Assembly: GCF_900156745.1 (NCBI RefSeq)
Contig: NZ_LT707065.1
Location: 5,840,086 to 5,904,085, forward strand
Direction of reading: 5' to 3'
DNA: 64,000 nucleotides
Source: Achromobacter sp. MFA1 R4
GTDB taxonomy: Bacteria; Pseudomonadota; Gammaproteobacteria; Burkholderiales; Burkholderiaceae_B
Shown: one piece after another, positions 1-9,169 of the stretch
How the letters are laid out: each line of letters opens with the position of its first letter
Numbering within the stretch: the stretch's first letter is position 1
Notes under the pieces: generated by a model
What the model was told of the DNA's origin: nothing
Seen by the model: the letters and a program-made list of their open reading frames with translations, nothing else
Database searches by the model: none
Program-made: the position numbers and the translations under genes

Positions 1-1188
1 CGCCAGTTCCACATCCATCTTGGCCAGCAGGCCGCCGCCCAGCGGGCGCTCGGCCGCGATGCGGCCCAGCAGCACGTTCGCGTCGGTGACCGTGGGGCGC
101 GTATGGCCGCGGCCGTAGCAGGCGGGGCCGGGGATGCTGCCGGCGGACTCGGGTCCGACCTGCAGCAGGCCGCCCGCGTCCACGCTGGCGATCGAGCCGC
201 CGCCCGCGCCGATGGTTTCGATCTGGATCATCGGCGCGCGCACCACCATGCCGAAGTCGATGGCGGTCTGCGCCGACAGCGAAGCCTCGCCCTCGGCCAC
301 CAGCGACACGTCGAACGAGGTTCCGCCCATGTCGCCCGTGACCACATTGGGAAAGCCCGCGGCGCGCGCGATGGCCGCGCAGGCGATCACGCCGGCCGCA
401 GGCCCCGACAGGGCCGTGCGCACGGGCACGTCGCAGGCCGTCTGGCGCGACATCACGCCGCCGTTGCTCTGCACCACCAGCAGCTCGCCCTCGAACCCAT
501 GCTGCTGCAGGTCCGATTCCAGCCGCGTCAGGTAGCTGCCCACCACGGGCTGCAGCGCCGCGTTCAGCACGGCCGTCGAGCAGCGCTCGAATTCCCGGAT
601 CTCGGGCAGCACTTCGGTCGCCGCCGTGACGTTGCCGTTCGGCCAGATCGCGCGCACGCGCGCCGCGGCCTGGGCTTCGTTGACCGGGTTGGCGTAGGCA
701 TTGACGAAGAACACGCAGACCGCATCGCAGCCCTGTTCCAGCAGCGTGCGCGCGGCGGCCTCGACCTGATCCAGGTCCACCGGCGTGTGCAGCGCGCCAT
801 CGGCCAGCACGCGTTCGCGCACTTCCAGCCGCAGGTCGCGCGGCACCACCGGTTCATAGTTGCCGCGCAGGCCCCAGGTCTGGGGCCGGTCGCGCCGGCG
901 CATTTCCAGCACGTCGCGGAAACCCTCCGTCGTGATGATGCCGGTGCGCGCCACCTTGCGCTCAAGGAGCGCGTTCGTGCCCACCGTGGTGCCGTGCACG
1001 ATGGTCGCGATGTCGCCCGCGCCGTCGGCCACGCGGGCGATGCCGTTCATGAAGCCGCGCGCTTCCTCGCCGCGGGTCGACGGCACCTTGACGACGCGCG
1101 CGCTGCCGCCCGCCTCGTCCAGCACGAAAAGATCCGTGAACGTGCCGCCCACGTCCACCCCCACCACCAATCCTTGCGCCGCGCTCAT
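1..1188 (-). CDS. hyuA: Hydantoinase A-type subunit (HyuA / oxoprolinase alpha family), partial
   Basis: Reading on the minus strand from ATG at 1188, the frame stays open to the left edge, so the C-terminus is missing (396 codons seen). The start reads MSAAQGLVVGVDVGGTFTD, the ASKHA-fold phosphate-binding motif of HyuA/OXP-A proteins. Further in are VHGTTVGTNALLERK, GDMGGTSFDVSL and IGAGGGSIA, all typical of N-methylhydantoinase A, acetone/acetophenone carboxylase and 5-oxoprolinase subunits. These enzymes use ATP to activate an amide or carbonyl and act with a B subunit. The ATG overlaps the hyuB stop (ATGA), so the two are translationally coupled. The exact substrate cannot be read from sequence; family assignment is firm. 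Confidence 0.9.
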   Translation of the reverse strand, partial: MSAAQGLVVGVDVGGTFTDLFVLDEAGGSARVVKVPSTRGEEARGFMNGIARVADGAGDIATIVHGTTVGTNALLERKVARTGIITTEGFRDVLEMRRRDRPQTWGLRGNYEPVVPRDLRLEVRERVLADGALHTPVDLDQVEAAARTLLEQGCDAVCVFFVNAYANPVNEAQAAARVRAIWPNGNVTAATEVLPEIREFERCSTAVLNAALQPVVGSYLTRLESDLQQHGFEGELLVVQSNGGVMSRQTACDVPVRTALSGPAAGVIACAAIARAAGFPNVVTGDMGGTSFDVSLVAEGEASLSAQTAIDFGMVVRAPMIQIETIGAGGGSIASVDAGGLLQVGPESAGSIPGPACYGRGHTRPTVTDANVLLGRIAAERPLGGGLLAKMDVELA

Positions 1189-2855
1189 GCCGACTGCTCC
1201 TTCTGAATATCGCTGACATAGCCCATCTTGCGGTCGTGCTCGCGGGCCGCCGGATCGCGCCGCGCGGGCTCGCCGTAGCCGCCTCCGCCCGGCGTTTCCA
1301 GGCGCACGCGGTCGCCGCGTTGCAGCCGGATGCCCAGCATCTTGGAGCTCATGGGCGGGGACAGCCACTGGCCGTCCTGCTGGTAACGGAAGACATTCAG
1401 CGCGGCCTGGCCGCCGCCCGCGATGCCCTTGGGCGCGCTGCGGCCGCGTTCGCCGAAGATGAAGGCTTCGGCGCTGTCTTCCAGCAATTCGATTTCATAG
1501 ATGGCGCCCAGCCCGCCGCGGTGCGTGCCGTCGCCGGCCGAATCCGGGCGCAGCGCCCATTGCGTGAAGCGCACCGGGTAGGCCGCTTCCAGGATTTCCA
1601 GCGGCGGGATGGTGGCGGTGGAGATGGGCGCGTTGCCGTGGCTCAGCCCGTCGCCGTCCGAATGGCCGCCGTGGCCGCCGCCGAAGAAGCTGAACATCAC
1701 CCAGCGCTGGCCCTTGCGGGCGGCATCGCTGCGGTAGCCGGCGATGGACAGCGCGTTGATGGTGCCGTAGGCCTGGGCCATGGCGCGTTCCGGCGCGGCC
1801 TGGGCCATGGCGCAGAAGATCACGTCGATCATGCGCAGGATGGTCTCGGTATAGCCGCCCACCGGGCGCGGCCGGTCGGCCGAGATCACCAGGCCGTCGG
1901 GCAGGACCACGTCCACCGCGTCCAGCACCCCGGCATTGGCCGGCACGTCCGGGAACAGGTGTTTCAGCGCCACGTAGCAGGCCGCGATGGCCGTGGCGCG
2001 CGAGATGTTCACCGGGCCGGCGCAGGCGGGCGACGTGCCGGTGAAGTCCAGCGACAGGCGGTCGCCGGCAATGGACAGCTTGAGCGCGATGCGCAGCGGC
2101 GCGTCGCGCACGCCGTCGTTGTCCAGCATGTCCTCGAAGACGTATTCGCCGTCCGGCAGGCTGGCGATATGGTCGCGCATCAGGCGGCGCGCCCGCTCGC
2201 GCAGCGTGTCCAGGGATTCCAGCACCGTGGCGTCGCCGTATTCGTCCAGCAGCCCGTCCAGCCGGCGCGCGCCCAGTTCCAGCGCCGCGAGCTGGCCGTT
2301 CAGGTCGCCCCACAGGCTGTCGGGCAGGCGCGTGTTGGCCTTCAGGATGGCCAGCACGTCCTGGTCCAGGACGCCCGCGCGCACGATGCGCACGGGCGGG
2401 ATCTGCACCGCTTCCTGCCAGCATTCCGTGGCGGCCGGGTTGTAGTTGCCGGGCACCGCGCCGCCCACGTCGTGCCAGTGCGCCGCCGACGCCAGGAAGC
2501 AGAACAGGCTGCCGCCGCGAAACACCGGCTTGACCAGCTTGAAGTCGTTGGCGTGCGTGCCGCCTTCGTACGGATCGTTAAAGAGCCACACGTCGCCGTC
2601 CACCATGCCGCCGCGCTCGGACGCGGCCTTGGCCGCGGCCTTCACCGCGAACGCCATCGCGCCCACGAAGACGGGCAGGCCCGACTTGCCCTGGATCAGC
2701 GTGGCGCCGGTGGCGGCGTCGTACATGCCGTGGCAGGCGTCGTGAGCCTCGGCGATGATGGGATTGAATGCGCTGCGGTACAGCGTCGCGTCCATTTCGT
2801 CGGCGATCTGTTCCAGGCGGCCCTTCAGGACCGCCAGGGTGACGGGGTCGAGCAT
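1185..2855 (-). CDS. hyuB: Hydantoinase B-type subunit (HyuB / oxoprolinase beta family)
   Basis: The 556-residue protein begins MLDPVTLAVLKGRLEQIADE, the classic HyuB start, and carries ACHGMYDAATGATLIQG, WLFNDPYEGGTHANDFKLV and GGGHGGHSDGDGLSHGNAPI, conserved blocks of the B subunit of ATP-dependent hydantoinases and oxoprolinases. The C-terminal LETPGGGGYGEP motif is also typical. It would work as a cytoplasmic partner of the HyuA encoded downstream with a 4-base overlap. An AGGAAT element lies just upstream of the ATG. It follows the LeuD-like gene by 10 bases, so it belongs to the same transcript as the importer. Length is normal for the family (about 520-600). Confidence 0.93.
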   Translation of the reverse strand: MLDPVTLAVLKGRLEQIADEMDATLYRSAFNPIIAEAHDACHGMYDAATGATLIQGKSGLPVFVGAMAFAVKAAAKAASERGGMVDGDVWLFNDPYEGGTHANDFKLVKPVFRGGSLFCFLASAAHWHDVGGAVPGNYNPAATECWQEAVQIPPVRIVRAGVLDQDVLAILKANTRLPDSLWGDLNGQLAALELGARRLDGLLDEYGDATVLESLDTLRERARRLMRDHIASLPDGEYVFEDMLDNDGVRDAPLRIALKLSIAGDRLSLDFTGTSPACAGPVNISRATAIAACYVALKHLFPDVPANAGVLDAVDVVLPDGLVISADRPRPVGGYTETILRMIDVIFCAMAQAAPERAMAQAYGTINALSIAGYRSDAARKGQRWVMFSFFGGGHGGHSDGDGLSHGNAPISTATIPPLEILEAAYPVRFTQWALRPDSAGDGTHRGGLGAIYEIELLEDSAEAFIFGERGRSAPKGIAGGGQAALNVFRYQQDGQWLSPPMSSKMLGIRLQRGDRVRLETPGGGGYGEPARRDPAAREHDRKMGYVSDIQKEQSA

Positions 2856-2865
2856 GATGTGATTC

Positions 2866-3366
2866 CTAAGAGGTTTGACGCTGTTTCAGCAGATTCAGCA
2901 GTCCGCCGGCCCGAACCATGTCAAGGAGGAAGCCGGGCACGGTCTCGCAGTGCAATGCGTCCGGCGCGCCGCCCGGGCGGCCGATGCGGCCGGCGACGGG
3001 GTCCAGGGTGATGCGTTCGCCTTCGGCCAGCGTCCCGGCCTGTTCGCAGGTCAGGAGCAGCAGCCCCACGTTGAAAGCATTGCGGAAATACAGGCCGTTG
3101 AAGGACGGGGCGATCACCGCGGCCACGCCCAGCCGCACCAGCGCCGCGGCGGCCTGTTCGCGAGACGAGCCGATGCCGAAGTTGGGGCCGGCCACCAGCA
3201 CGTCGCCGGGCTGGACCTGGCTGGCGAATTCGGGCCGCACGCGCTGCAGGCAATGGCGGGCGATCTCGTCGATGCCGAATTTCATGTAGGCGCCGGGCGC
3301 CAGCGCATCGGTGTCGATGTCCGCGCCCACGCGCCAGACGCGGTGCGTCGTGGTCTGATCGTTCAT
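2866..3366 (-). CDS. LeuD-like small subunit of a 3-isopropylmalate/homoaconitate-type dehydratase
   Basis: 166 residues starting MNDQTTTHRVWRVGADIDTD. It has the small-subunit swivel-domain motif GPNFGIGSSREQAAAALV, where LeuD has GxNFGxGSSREH, followed by VIAPSFNGLYFRNAFN. The subunit closes over the iron-sulfur hydro-lyase site of its large partner, whose gene overlaps it by ATGA. The frame extends much further upstream, but that part is a shadow of the large-subunit gene; the MNDQ start is fixed by the coupling. Because it lies in a catabolic operon beside hyuAB rather than with leuB, it probably is not the leucine-pathway enzyme; related pairs hydrate homoaconitate, citraconate or dimethylmaleate. 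Confidence 0.88.
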   Translation of the reverse strand: MNDQTTTHRVWRVGADIDTDALAPGAYMKFGIDEIARHCLQRVRPEFASQVQPGDVLVAGPNFGIGSSREQAAAALVRLGVAAVIAPSFNGLYFRNAFNVGLLLLTCEQAGTLAEGERITLDPVAGRIGRPGGAPDALHCETVPGFLLDMVRAGGLLNLLKQRQTS

Positions 3367-4631
3367 GCCAGGAACTCCCGGGGATCGGCGACGCGGCCGG
3401 CCACGGCCGAGGCCGCGACCGTGTAGGGCGACGCCAGGTAGACCTGGGCCGTCTCGGAGCCCATGCGCCCCTTGAAATTGCGGGCGGTGGTGGAGATGAC
3501 GCTGGCGCCATCCGGGATCGAGCCGCCGTAGCCCGCACAGGCGCCGCACGAGGTGGCCAGCACCTGCGCGCCGGCGTCGCGCAGCACCTGCATCACCCCT
3601 TCGCGGTCCGCCTGCTCCTGGTCCAGCCGGCTGGCCGGCGCCACCATCAGCTGCATGCCGTCGGCCAGGCGGCGGCCGCGCAGCACGCGGGCCGCGGCGC
3701 GCAGGTCCTCCAGCTTGGCGCCCGTGCAGGCGCCGATGTAGGCCACCTGCAGCGGCACGTCCGGGTATTCGTCCACGGCGCGCGCGTTGGCGGGGCTGTG
3801 CGGCGCGGCGACCTGCGGCGCCAGCGCGGCCGCGTCGAAGTCGTGCCACTCGGCATCGGCGTCCGCGTCGCCCTGCCAGTGCGCCAGGTCCAGTTCCGCC
3901 GTGACGCCCGCCGCCCGCAGATAGGCAGCGGTGGTCTCGTCCGGGGCGATCAGGCCCACCTGCGAGCCCAGCTCGGCGCTCATGTTCGACAGCGTCATGC
4001 GCTCCTGCATGGACAGCGCGCGCACGGCTTCGCCGCAGAACTCCACGGCCTGGTAGCGTCCGCCATTCATGCCGTAGCGGCCGATCATGTGCAGCATCAT
4101 GTCCTTGGCCGTGACGCCGTCGGCCAGGCGGCCGCGCCAATCCATCATCAGCGTCTTGGGCACCTTGACCCAGATCTGGCCGGTGACCGCCACACCCAGC
4201 ATCTCGGTGCTGCCGATGCCGAACATGTAGGCGCCGAACGCCCCGCCCGTGGGCGAATGCGAATCGCCGCCCACGCAGAACATGCCGGGCCGGATATGGC
4301 CGTGCTGCGGCACCACCACATGGCAGATGCCGACGGAGTCGTACACGTTGGGCAGTTGCTTTTCCGCGGCCCAGTCGCGCGCGATGCGCACGATGCGGCG
4401 CGATTCGTCGTCGGACTCCGGCACGTAGTGGTCGATGACCAGCACCACCTTGGACGGGTCCCACAGCGTGGCGCCCAGTTCTTGCAGCATGGGCTGCAGC
4501 CGGCGCGGACCGCTGGAATCGTGGAACATCGCCAGGTCCACCGCGCAGGTCACGATTTCGCCCTCGGCCACCGCCTCGCGCCCGCAGGCGGCGGCGATCA
4601 GCTTCTGGGCCAGGGTTTGAGGCTGGGCCAT
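3363..4631 (-). CDS. LeuC-like large subunit, aconitase-superfamily hydro-lyase
   Basis: About 422 residues from ATG at 4631 (MAQPQTLAQKL); an in-frame GTG six bases upstream is an alternative start. Aconitase-superfamily signs are VLVIDHYVPE, GHIRPGMFCVGGDSHSPTGG, YIGACTGAKLEDL and SCGACAGYGG, which supply the three cysteines expected to hold a [4Fe-4S] cluster, and ARNFKGRMG near the end. The motif IGACTGAK replaces the IGSCTNGR of leucine-pathway LeuC, and the length is that of the shorter prokaryotic homoaconitase-type branch rather than the 466-residue enterobacterial LeuC. It pairs with the downstream LeuD-like subunit. Its place between an importer and hyuBA suggests a degradative hydratase of unknown substrate. 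Confidence 0.88.
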   Translation of the reverse strand: MAQPQTLAQKLIAAACGREAVAEGEIVTCAVDLAMFHDSSGPRRLQPMLQELGATLWDPSKVVLVIDHYVPESDDESRRIVRIARDWAAEKQLPNVYDSVGICHVVVPQHGHIRPGMFCVGGDSHSPTGGAFGAYMFGIGSTEMLGVAVTGQIWVKVPKTLMMDWRGRLADGVTAKDMMLHMIGRYGMNGGRYQAVEFCGEAVRALSMQERMTLSNMSAELGSQVGLIAPDETTAAYLRAAGVTAELDLAHWQGDADADAEWHDFDAAALAPQVAAPHSPANARAVDEYPDVPLQVAYIGACTGAKLEDLRAAARVLRGRRLADGMQLMVAPASRLDQEQADREGVMQVLRDAGAQVLATSCGACAGYGGSIPDGASVISTTARNFKGRMGSETAQVYLASPYTVAASAVAGRVADPREFLA

Positions 4632-4633
4632 GA

Positions 4634-5344
4634 TCACATCCCCAGATAGGCGCGGCGCACGTCGTCGCTGGCCAAGAGGTCGGAACAGGCGCCGCTGTAG
4701 CGCACGGCGCCGTTCTCCAGCACATAGGCGCGCTGTCCGGTTTCCAGCGACTGGCCCACGTTCTGCTCGACCAGCAGGATGGCCAGGCCGTCGCCGTGCA
4801 GCCGCTTGATGAGGCTGAACAGCTCCTCGACCATCAGCGGCGACAGGCCGAGCGAGGGCTCGTCCAGGATCAGCAGGCGCGGCTCGGCCATGAGGCCCCG
4901 GCCGATGGCCAGCATCTGCTGTTCGCCGCCCGACATGGTGCCGGCCAGTTGTTCCAGGCGTTCGCGCAGCCGCGGAAAGATGTCGAGCACCTTGTCCAGG
5001 TTCTGCGCCCGGCGCTCGCGCGCCCGGGTGAACGACCCCAGTTCGAGGTTCTCGCGCACGCTAAGGTTCGGAAAGATGCGGCGCCCTTCGGGCACCTGGA
5101 TGAGGCCGGCCTGCACCACCTGGCGGTAGTGGCGGCCGGTCAGGTCCTGGCCCTCGAAGCGCACGGCGCCGCCCCATGGCCGGCACAGTCCGCACACGGT
5201 GTTGTTCAGGGTGGATTTGCCCGCGCCGTTGCTGCCCAGCAGCACCACGATCTCGCCCGCGCCCACCTCCAGGTCCACGCCGCGCAGCACTTCCATGCGC
5301 CCGTAGCCTGCCCGCAGGCCCTTGACCTCCAGCAGCGCGCTCAT
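4634..5344 (-). CDS. livF: Branched-chain amino acid-type ABC transporter ATPase LivF
   Basis: 236 residues from the ATG that overlaps the livG stop (ATGA). It shows Walker A GSNGAGKST, the signature MSGGEQQMLAIGRGL and Walker B LLILDEPSLGLSP, followed by VEQNV. These are standard for LivF, one of the two ATPases of the hydrophobic amino acid uptake (HAAT) family. An upstream extension of the frame is only a shadow of livG. The downstream LeuC-like gene starts 2 bases after its stop. Transporters of this family also take up urea, amides, aromatic and dicarboxylic acids, so the substrate need not be an amino acid. Confidence 0.93.
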   Translation of the reverse strand: MSALLEVKGLRAGYGRMEVLRGVDLEVGAGEIVVLLGSNGAGKSTLNNTVCGLCRPWGGAVRFEGQDLTGRHYRQVVQAGLIQVPEGRRIFPNLSVRENLELGSFTRARERRAQNLDKVLDIFPRLRERLEQLAGTMSGGEQQMLAIGRGLMAEPRLLILDEPSLGLSPLMVEELFSLIKRLHGDGLAILLVEQNVGQSLETGQRAYVLENGAVRYSGACSDLLASDDVRRAYLGM

Positions 5345-6096
5345 GCCGGCGCTCCCTGCGCGGCCAGCCGAGCCGCCGCGCCGTGGCCCAGATAGGCCTC
5401 GATCACCTTGGGATCGCGCGTGACTTCGCCGGGCGTGCCCGAGGCGATCAGGCGCCCCTGCGCCAGCACCCACACGTGCTCGGCCAGGCTCATCACCGCG
5501 CGCATCACGTGTTCGATCATCAGCACGGTGACGCCATCGTCCACCAGCTTTTTCACCACCGGAATCATCTCGTCGATCTCACTGGGATTGAGCCCCGCCA
5601 GCACCTCGTCCAGCAGCAGCAGGCGCGGCCGCGTGGCCAGCGCGCGCGCCAGTTCCAGGCGCTTGCGTCCCGCCACGGTCAGGTCGGCGGCCGGCTTGTC
5701 CAGCGAGGCCTGCAGGTTGACGCGCGCGGCCACGGCCTCGGCGGCGGCCAGCGCCTCCTGGCGGTCCGCCAGGCGCAGGTGCGCGCCCACGGCGATGTTC
5801 TGGCGCACGGTCTGCGCGCCGAACGGCTGCACGATCTGGAAAGTGCGGGTCAGGCCCAGCCGCGCGGATTCGTGCGGCGCCATGCCGGTGATGTCCTGGC
5901 CCGCGAAATGCACGGTGCCCGAACCGGGCTTGAGAAAGCCCGACAACAGGCCGAACAGCGTGGTCTTGCCCGCGCCGTTGGGGCCCACCAGCGCGGTGAG
6001 CGAGCCTTGCGGCACGTCCAGGCTCACGTCCTGCACGGCTTTCAGGCCGCCGAAGGTGATGGACAGATTGCGCGCTTGCAGCAGGATGTCAGACAC
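5341..6096 (-). CDS. livG: Branched-chain amino acid-type ABC transporter ATPase LivG
   Basis: 251 residues. Walker A is GPNGAGKTTLFGLL, the signature region is DLTVAGRKRLELARALA and Walker B is LLLLDEVLAGLNPSE, the characteristic LivG form, with IEHVMRAVMSL as the switch histidine region. The signature LTVAGRKRLE departs from the usual LSGGQQ, as is common in LivG proteins. It overlaps the end of livM by 8 bases and the start of livF by 4. Together LivF and LivG form the cytoplasmic motor of the importer. Confidence 0.94.
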   Translation of the reverse strand: MSDILLQARNLSITFGGLKAVQDVSLDVPQGSLTALVGPNGAGKTTLFGLLSGFLKPGSGTVHFAGQDITGMAPHESARLGLTRTFQIVQPFGAQTVRQNIAVGAHLRLADRQEALAAAEAVAARVNLQASLDKPAADLTVAGRKRLELARALATRPRLLLLDEVLAGLNPSEIDEMIPVVKKLVDDGVTVLMIEHVMRAVMSLAEHVWVLAQGRLIASGTPGEVTRDPKVIEAYLGHGAAARLAAQGAPA

Positions 6097-7060
6097 GGGC
6101 GCGCTCCTTCATTCCAAACAGGCGGCCCAGCGACTGCCCACCGCCGGTGATGCCGCGCGGCATGAACATCACGATGAGGATCAGCACCACGCCGTAGATC
6201 ACCATGCTGATGCCCGGCAGTTCGCCGAACAGGTTGCGGGTCAGGTCGGCCAGCGCATGCAGCGTCACCGCGCCCAGCAGCGGGCCCCACAGGGTGCCCA
6301 TGCCGCCGACGATGGCGCCCACCAGGGCTTCCACCGACACGGCCGAGCCGAAGGCGATGCCCGGGTCGATGTACTGGAAGACCTGCACGTAGAAGGCCCC
6401 CGCCACGCTCATGAACGCCGCGGACAGCGCGATGCCGCCCAGCTTCACGCGCAGCGGATTCACGCCGATGGCGCGCGCCGCGTCCTCGTTGTCGCGCACC
6501 GCCTGCAGGTAGGCGCCGAAGCGCGAATGGCGCAGCCATGCCGTCACCAGCAGGGCCAGCAGCACGAAGCCCAGCAGCAGGTAGATGTAGCCGCGGCGCG
6601 AGCCGAACTGCATGTTGGCCACGCCTTCCTGCAGCGGCACCATCAGCCCCACACCGCCCCCGGTGAAGGACACGGACAGCGCCAGGATGCGGAACACTTC
6701 GGCGAACGCCAGCGTCACCAGCGCGAAATACGAACCCTTGAGCCCGTAGCGGAACGTCAGCCCGCCCACCGCCAGGCCGACCAGCGCGCCCAGGGCGATC
6801 GCCATTGGCAGCACCAGCCAGGGGTTCAGGCCCAGGTTGAGCTGGCCCAGCGCCTGCGCATACGCGCCCACGCCAAAGAACAGCGCATGCCCGAACGACA
6901 ACTGGCCGCCGTATCCGCCCAGGATGTTCCAGGCCTGCGACAGCAGGGCCGCATACAGCGACATCATCACGAAGGTCAGCAGCACGCCCGACTGGGCGAA
7001 CGTGGCCACGGCCGCCAGGGCCACGGCAAAGAGCGCGATTGCGCAGAGATCCCGTTTCAT
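6089..7060 (-). CDS. livM: Branched-chain amino acid-type ABC transporter permease LivM
   Basis: 323 residues with about eight to ten hydrophobic spans. The stretches SQAWNILGGYGGQLSFGHA and LVGAIVGGMGTLWGPLLGA, with AIGVNPLRVKLGGIALSA between them, are the conserved LivM permease segments. The gene starts 2 bases after livH stops and overlaps livG by 8 bases. The N-terminus is short, without the extra segments of the E. coli protein, as is usual for HAAT permeases of beta-proteobacteria. Confidence 0.93.
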   Translation of the reverse strand: MKRDLCAIALFAVALAAVATFAQSGVLLTFVMMSLYAALLSQAWNILGGYGGQLSFGHALFFGVGAYAQALGQLNLGLNPWLVLPMAIALGALVGLAVGGLTFRYGLKGSYFALVTLAFAEVFRILALSVSFTGGGVGLMVPLQEGVANMQFGSRRGYIYLLLGFVLLALLVTAWLRHSRFGAYLQAVRDNEDAARAIGVNPLRVKLGGIALSAAFMSVAGAFYVQVFQYIDPGIAFGSAVSVEALVGAIVGGMGTLWGPLLGAVTLHALADLTRNLFGELPGISMVIYGVVLILIVMFMPRGITGGGQSLGRLFGMKERARV

Positions 7061-7062
7061 GC

Positions 7063-7935
7063 TTAGCCCCTCGCCCCGAACAGCCCCTGCGGGCGAAACA
7101 GCAGCACCGCGATGAAGATCGCAAAGATGCCCATCTGGCCCAGCGAGTCGCCCAGGAACAGGCCCCCGATGGACTCCACCACGCCGATCAGCAGCCCGCC
7201 CACCAGCGCCCCCACGAAACTGCCCATGCCGCCCAGCACCACGATGGTGAAGGCCACCAGCACGAAGCCGCTGCCCACCTGAGGATTGACGTAATAGGCG
7301 GGCAGCAGGAAGCAGGCCGCGGCGCCCAGACAGGCCATGCCGATGCCGAACGACACCGCATAAACCTTTTCGACGTCGATGCCCATCAGCTTGGCGCCCT
7401 GCTTTTCCCGGGCCACGGCCCGGATCGCGCGGCCCAGGTCGGTGCTGCGGATGACCCAGAAGAGCACCGCCGCCACCGCCAGCGCGCCACAGAACGCGAT
7501 GACCTTGGGCAGCGCGATCATGGCGGGCCCGATCTCGACCGTGGACAGCGTGTACGCGGTGTCGATGCTGCGCGTGTCGGACTTGAACCAGACCAGCGCC
7601 AGGTTCTCCAGCACGATGGCCAGGCCCAGCGTCACCAGCAGGATGTTCTCGTCCTTGCCATGGCTGGCGCGGTTGATGACAAAACGCTGCAACGCATAGC
7701 CCAGCGCGAACATCCCGGGCACCACCAGCGGCAGGGCCGCGTACGGGTCGATGCCCAGGCGGTCCTTGAGCAGGTATACGGCGTACAGCGCCACCATGAG
7801 CGCCGCCCCATGGGCGAAGTTGATGATGTGCAGCACCCCGTAGATCAGGGTCAGGCCCAGAGCGATGAGCGCGTACACCGCGCCCGTCGTCAGGCCGTTC
7901 AGCACCGAGGAAAAGAGGATGGCGGGATCGAGCAT
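7063..7935 (-). CDS. livH: Branched-chain amino acid-type ABC transporter permease LivH
   Basis: 290 residues, highly hydrophobic, from ATG at 7935 (MLDPAILFSSVLNGLTTGAV). Motifs GAVYALIALGLTLIYGVLHI, NFAHGAALM and ILGGMGSF-type VVLGGMGSFVGALVGG identify the LivH permease. The frame continues upstream through the binding-protein gene in another register, which I ignore because the LivH start motif and length (usual 290-310) fix the ATG. It lies 8 bases after the binding-protein stop. Confidence 0.93.
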   Translation of the reverse strand: MLDPAILFSSVLNGLTTGAVYALIALGLTLIYGVLHIINFAHGAALMVALYAVYLLKDRLGIDPYAALPLVVPGMFALGYALQRFVINRASHGKDENILLVTLGLAIVLENLALVWFKSDTRSIDTAYTLSTVEIGPAMIALPKVIAFCGALAVAAVLFWVIRSTDLGRAIRAVAREKQGAKLMGIDVEKVYAVSFGIGMACLGAAACFLLPAYYVNPQVGSGFVLVAFTIVVLGGMGSFVGALVGGLLIGVVESIGGLFLGDSLGQMGIFAIFIAVLLFRPQGLFGARG

Positions 7936-7943
7936 GGGTCGGA

Positions 7944-9149
7944 TCAGGCCTTCAGCGGGAACACGGCGTCGGCCTGGCGGTATTCGGCCGGGAAGATCAC
8001 CTTGATGTCGCCCCCGATCACCTGCGTGAGCAGCGGCTGAGCGCCGGTGTTCTGGCCGTTGACGAACTTGGTCGGGCCGTAGGGCATCATGTTGTCCTGG
8101 AACGTGCTGGACGCCAGCGCCTCGATGATGGCGGCGCGGTCGGCGGACTTGGCGCGCTCCAGCGCGTCGGCCAGCAGCAGCATCGCCGTGTAGGTCATGA
8201 AGACCTCGTAGCTGAAATACGCGCCCTTCTCTTCGACGCGGGCCTTGAGCGGCGCCACGCGCGCATCCTTGGGGTTGAACCAGTGGTTGCAGTCGATGAT
8301 GCCGTTGGCGATGTCCGGGAATTCCTTCAGGAACTTGTAGCTGGACGCCGCCCCGCCCAGCACCGAGTAGATGGCCTTGGGCTGCACCTTCTGCTGCTTC
8401 ATGGCGCGCAGCAGCAAGGCGTATTCGTTGTAATAGTTGGCCGGAATCACGATATCGGGATTGACCGACCGCATGCGCAGCACGATGTTGTTGAAGTCGC
8501 GCGTCGGGTTCGGGTGCTTGACCACTTCCTTCACCTCGAACCCATGCTGCGGCAGCGACTTGGACAAGAGGGCCGCCGTGCCGGTGCCGAAGAGCGAGTC
8601 CTCGTGCACGATCATCACGGTCTTGGCCGGCTTGCCGGCGGCGTCGTTCAGCGCGGCCAGGTCCAGGATGGCGCGTTCGCTGCAGGCGCGATAGCCCGGT
8701 CCGAAGCGGAAGGTGTTCTTCAGGCCGCGCTCGACGATCTGGTCGGCCACGCCCACGTCCACCACATGCGGCAGGTTGTACTTGGCGGCCGTCTGCGTCG
8801 TGGCCAGACAGATCGCCGACGCATAGGCGCCCACGATGGCCGCCACACCCGCCTCGTTCATCTTCTCGACTTCGGCCGAGCCCGCCTCGGGACGCGACTG
8901 CGCATCGCCCAGCACGGCCTGCAGCGGCGCGCCGCCCAGCGACTTGATGCCGCCCGCCTTGTTGATGTCTTCGATCGCCAGCAGCGCGCCCAGGCGGCAT
9001 TGCTGGCCGGAATACGCCAGCGCGCCGGTCACCGGGTGCAGCACGCCGACCTTGATGGGCGTGGCGCCCTGCGACCGGGCCACCCAGGGCGCGGACACGA
9101 GGGCCGCCGCGGCGGCGGATTGATAGAGGAAAGTGCGGCGCGAATTCAT
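7944..9149 (-). CDS. ABC transporter substrate-binding protein (Peripla_BP_6 / LivK type)
   Basis: About 401 residues from ATG at 9149, preceded by GGAG at a good distance; a TTG further upstream is less likely. The leader MNSRRTFLYQSAAAAALVSA has twin arginines and a hydrophobic core, so export may use the Tat route. The mature part begins TPIKVGVLHPVTGALAYSG, the classic start of type I periplasmic binding proteins that feed Liv-type permeases, and has EDINKAGGIKSLGG. Close relatives bind urea, amides or aromatic and aliphatic acids. It would deliver the substrate of the hyu/leu-like enzymes encoded downstream. Confidence 0.92.
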   Translation of the reverse strand: MNSRRTFLYQSAAAAALVSAPWVARSQGATPIKVGVLHPVTGALAYSGQQCRLGALLAIEDINKAGGIKSLGGAPLQAVLGDAQSRPEAGSAEVEKMNEAGVAAIVGAYASAICLATTQTAAKYNLPHVVDVGVADQIVERGLKNTFRFGPGYRACSERAILDLAALNDAAGKPAKTVMIVHEDSLFGTGTAALLSKSLPQHGFEVKEVVKHPNPTRDFNNIVLRMRSVNPDIVIPANYYNEYALLLRAMKQQKVQPKAIYSVLGGAASSYKFLKEFPDIANGIIDCNHWFNPKDARVAPLKARVEEKGAYFSYEVFMTYTAMLLLADALERAKSADRAAIIEALASSTFQDNMMPYGPTKFVNGQNTGAQPLLTQVIGGDIKVIFPAEYRQADAVFPLKA

Positions 9150-9169
9150 GGGGGGATCTCCGACGGGGT

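Noticed and set aside
1236-3011. Long open frame (591 codons) on the plus strand over hyuB
   Set aside because: It is a GC-driven shadow: His/Arg/Ala-rich content with no motif, opposite a strongly conserved hyuB gene.
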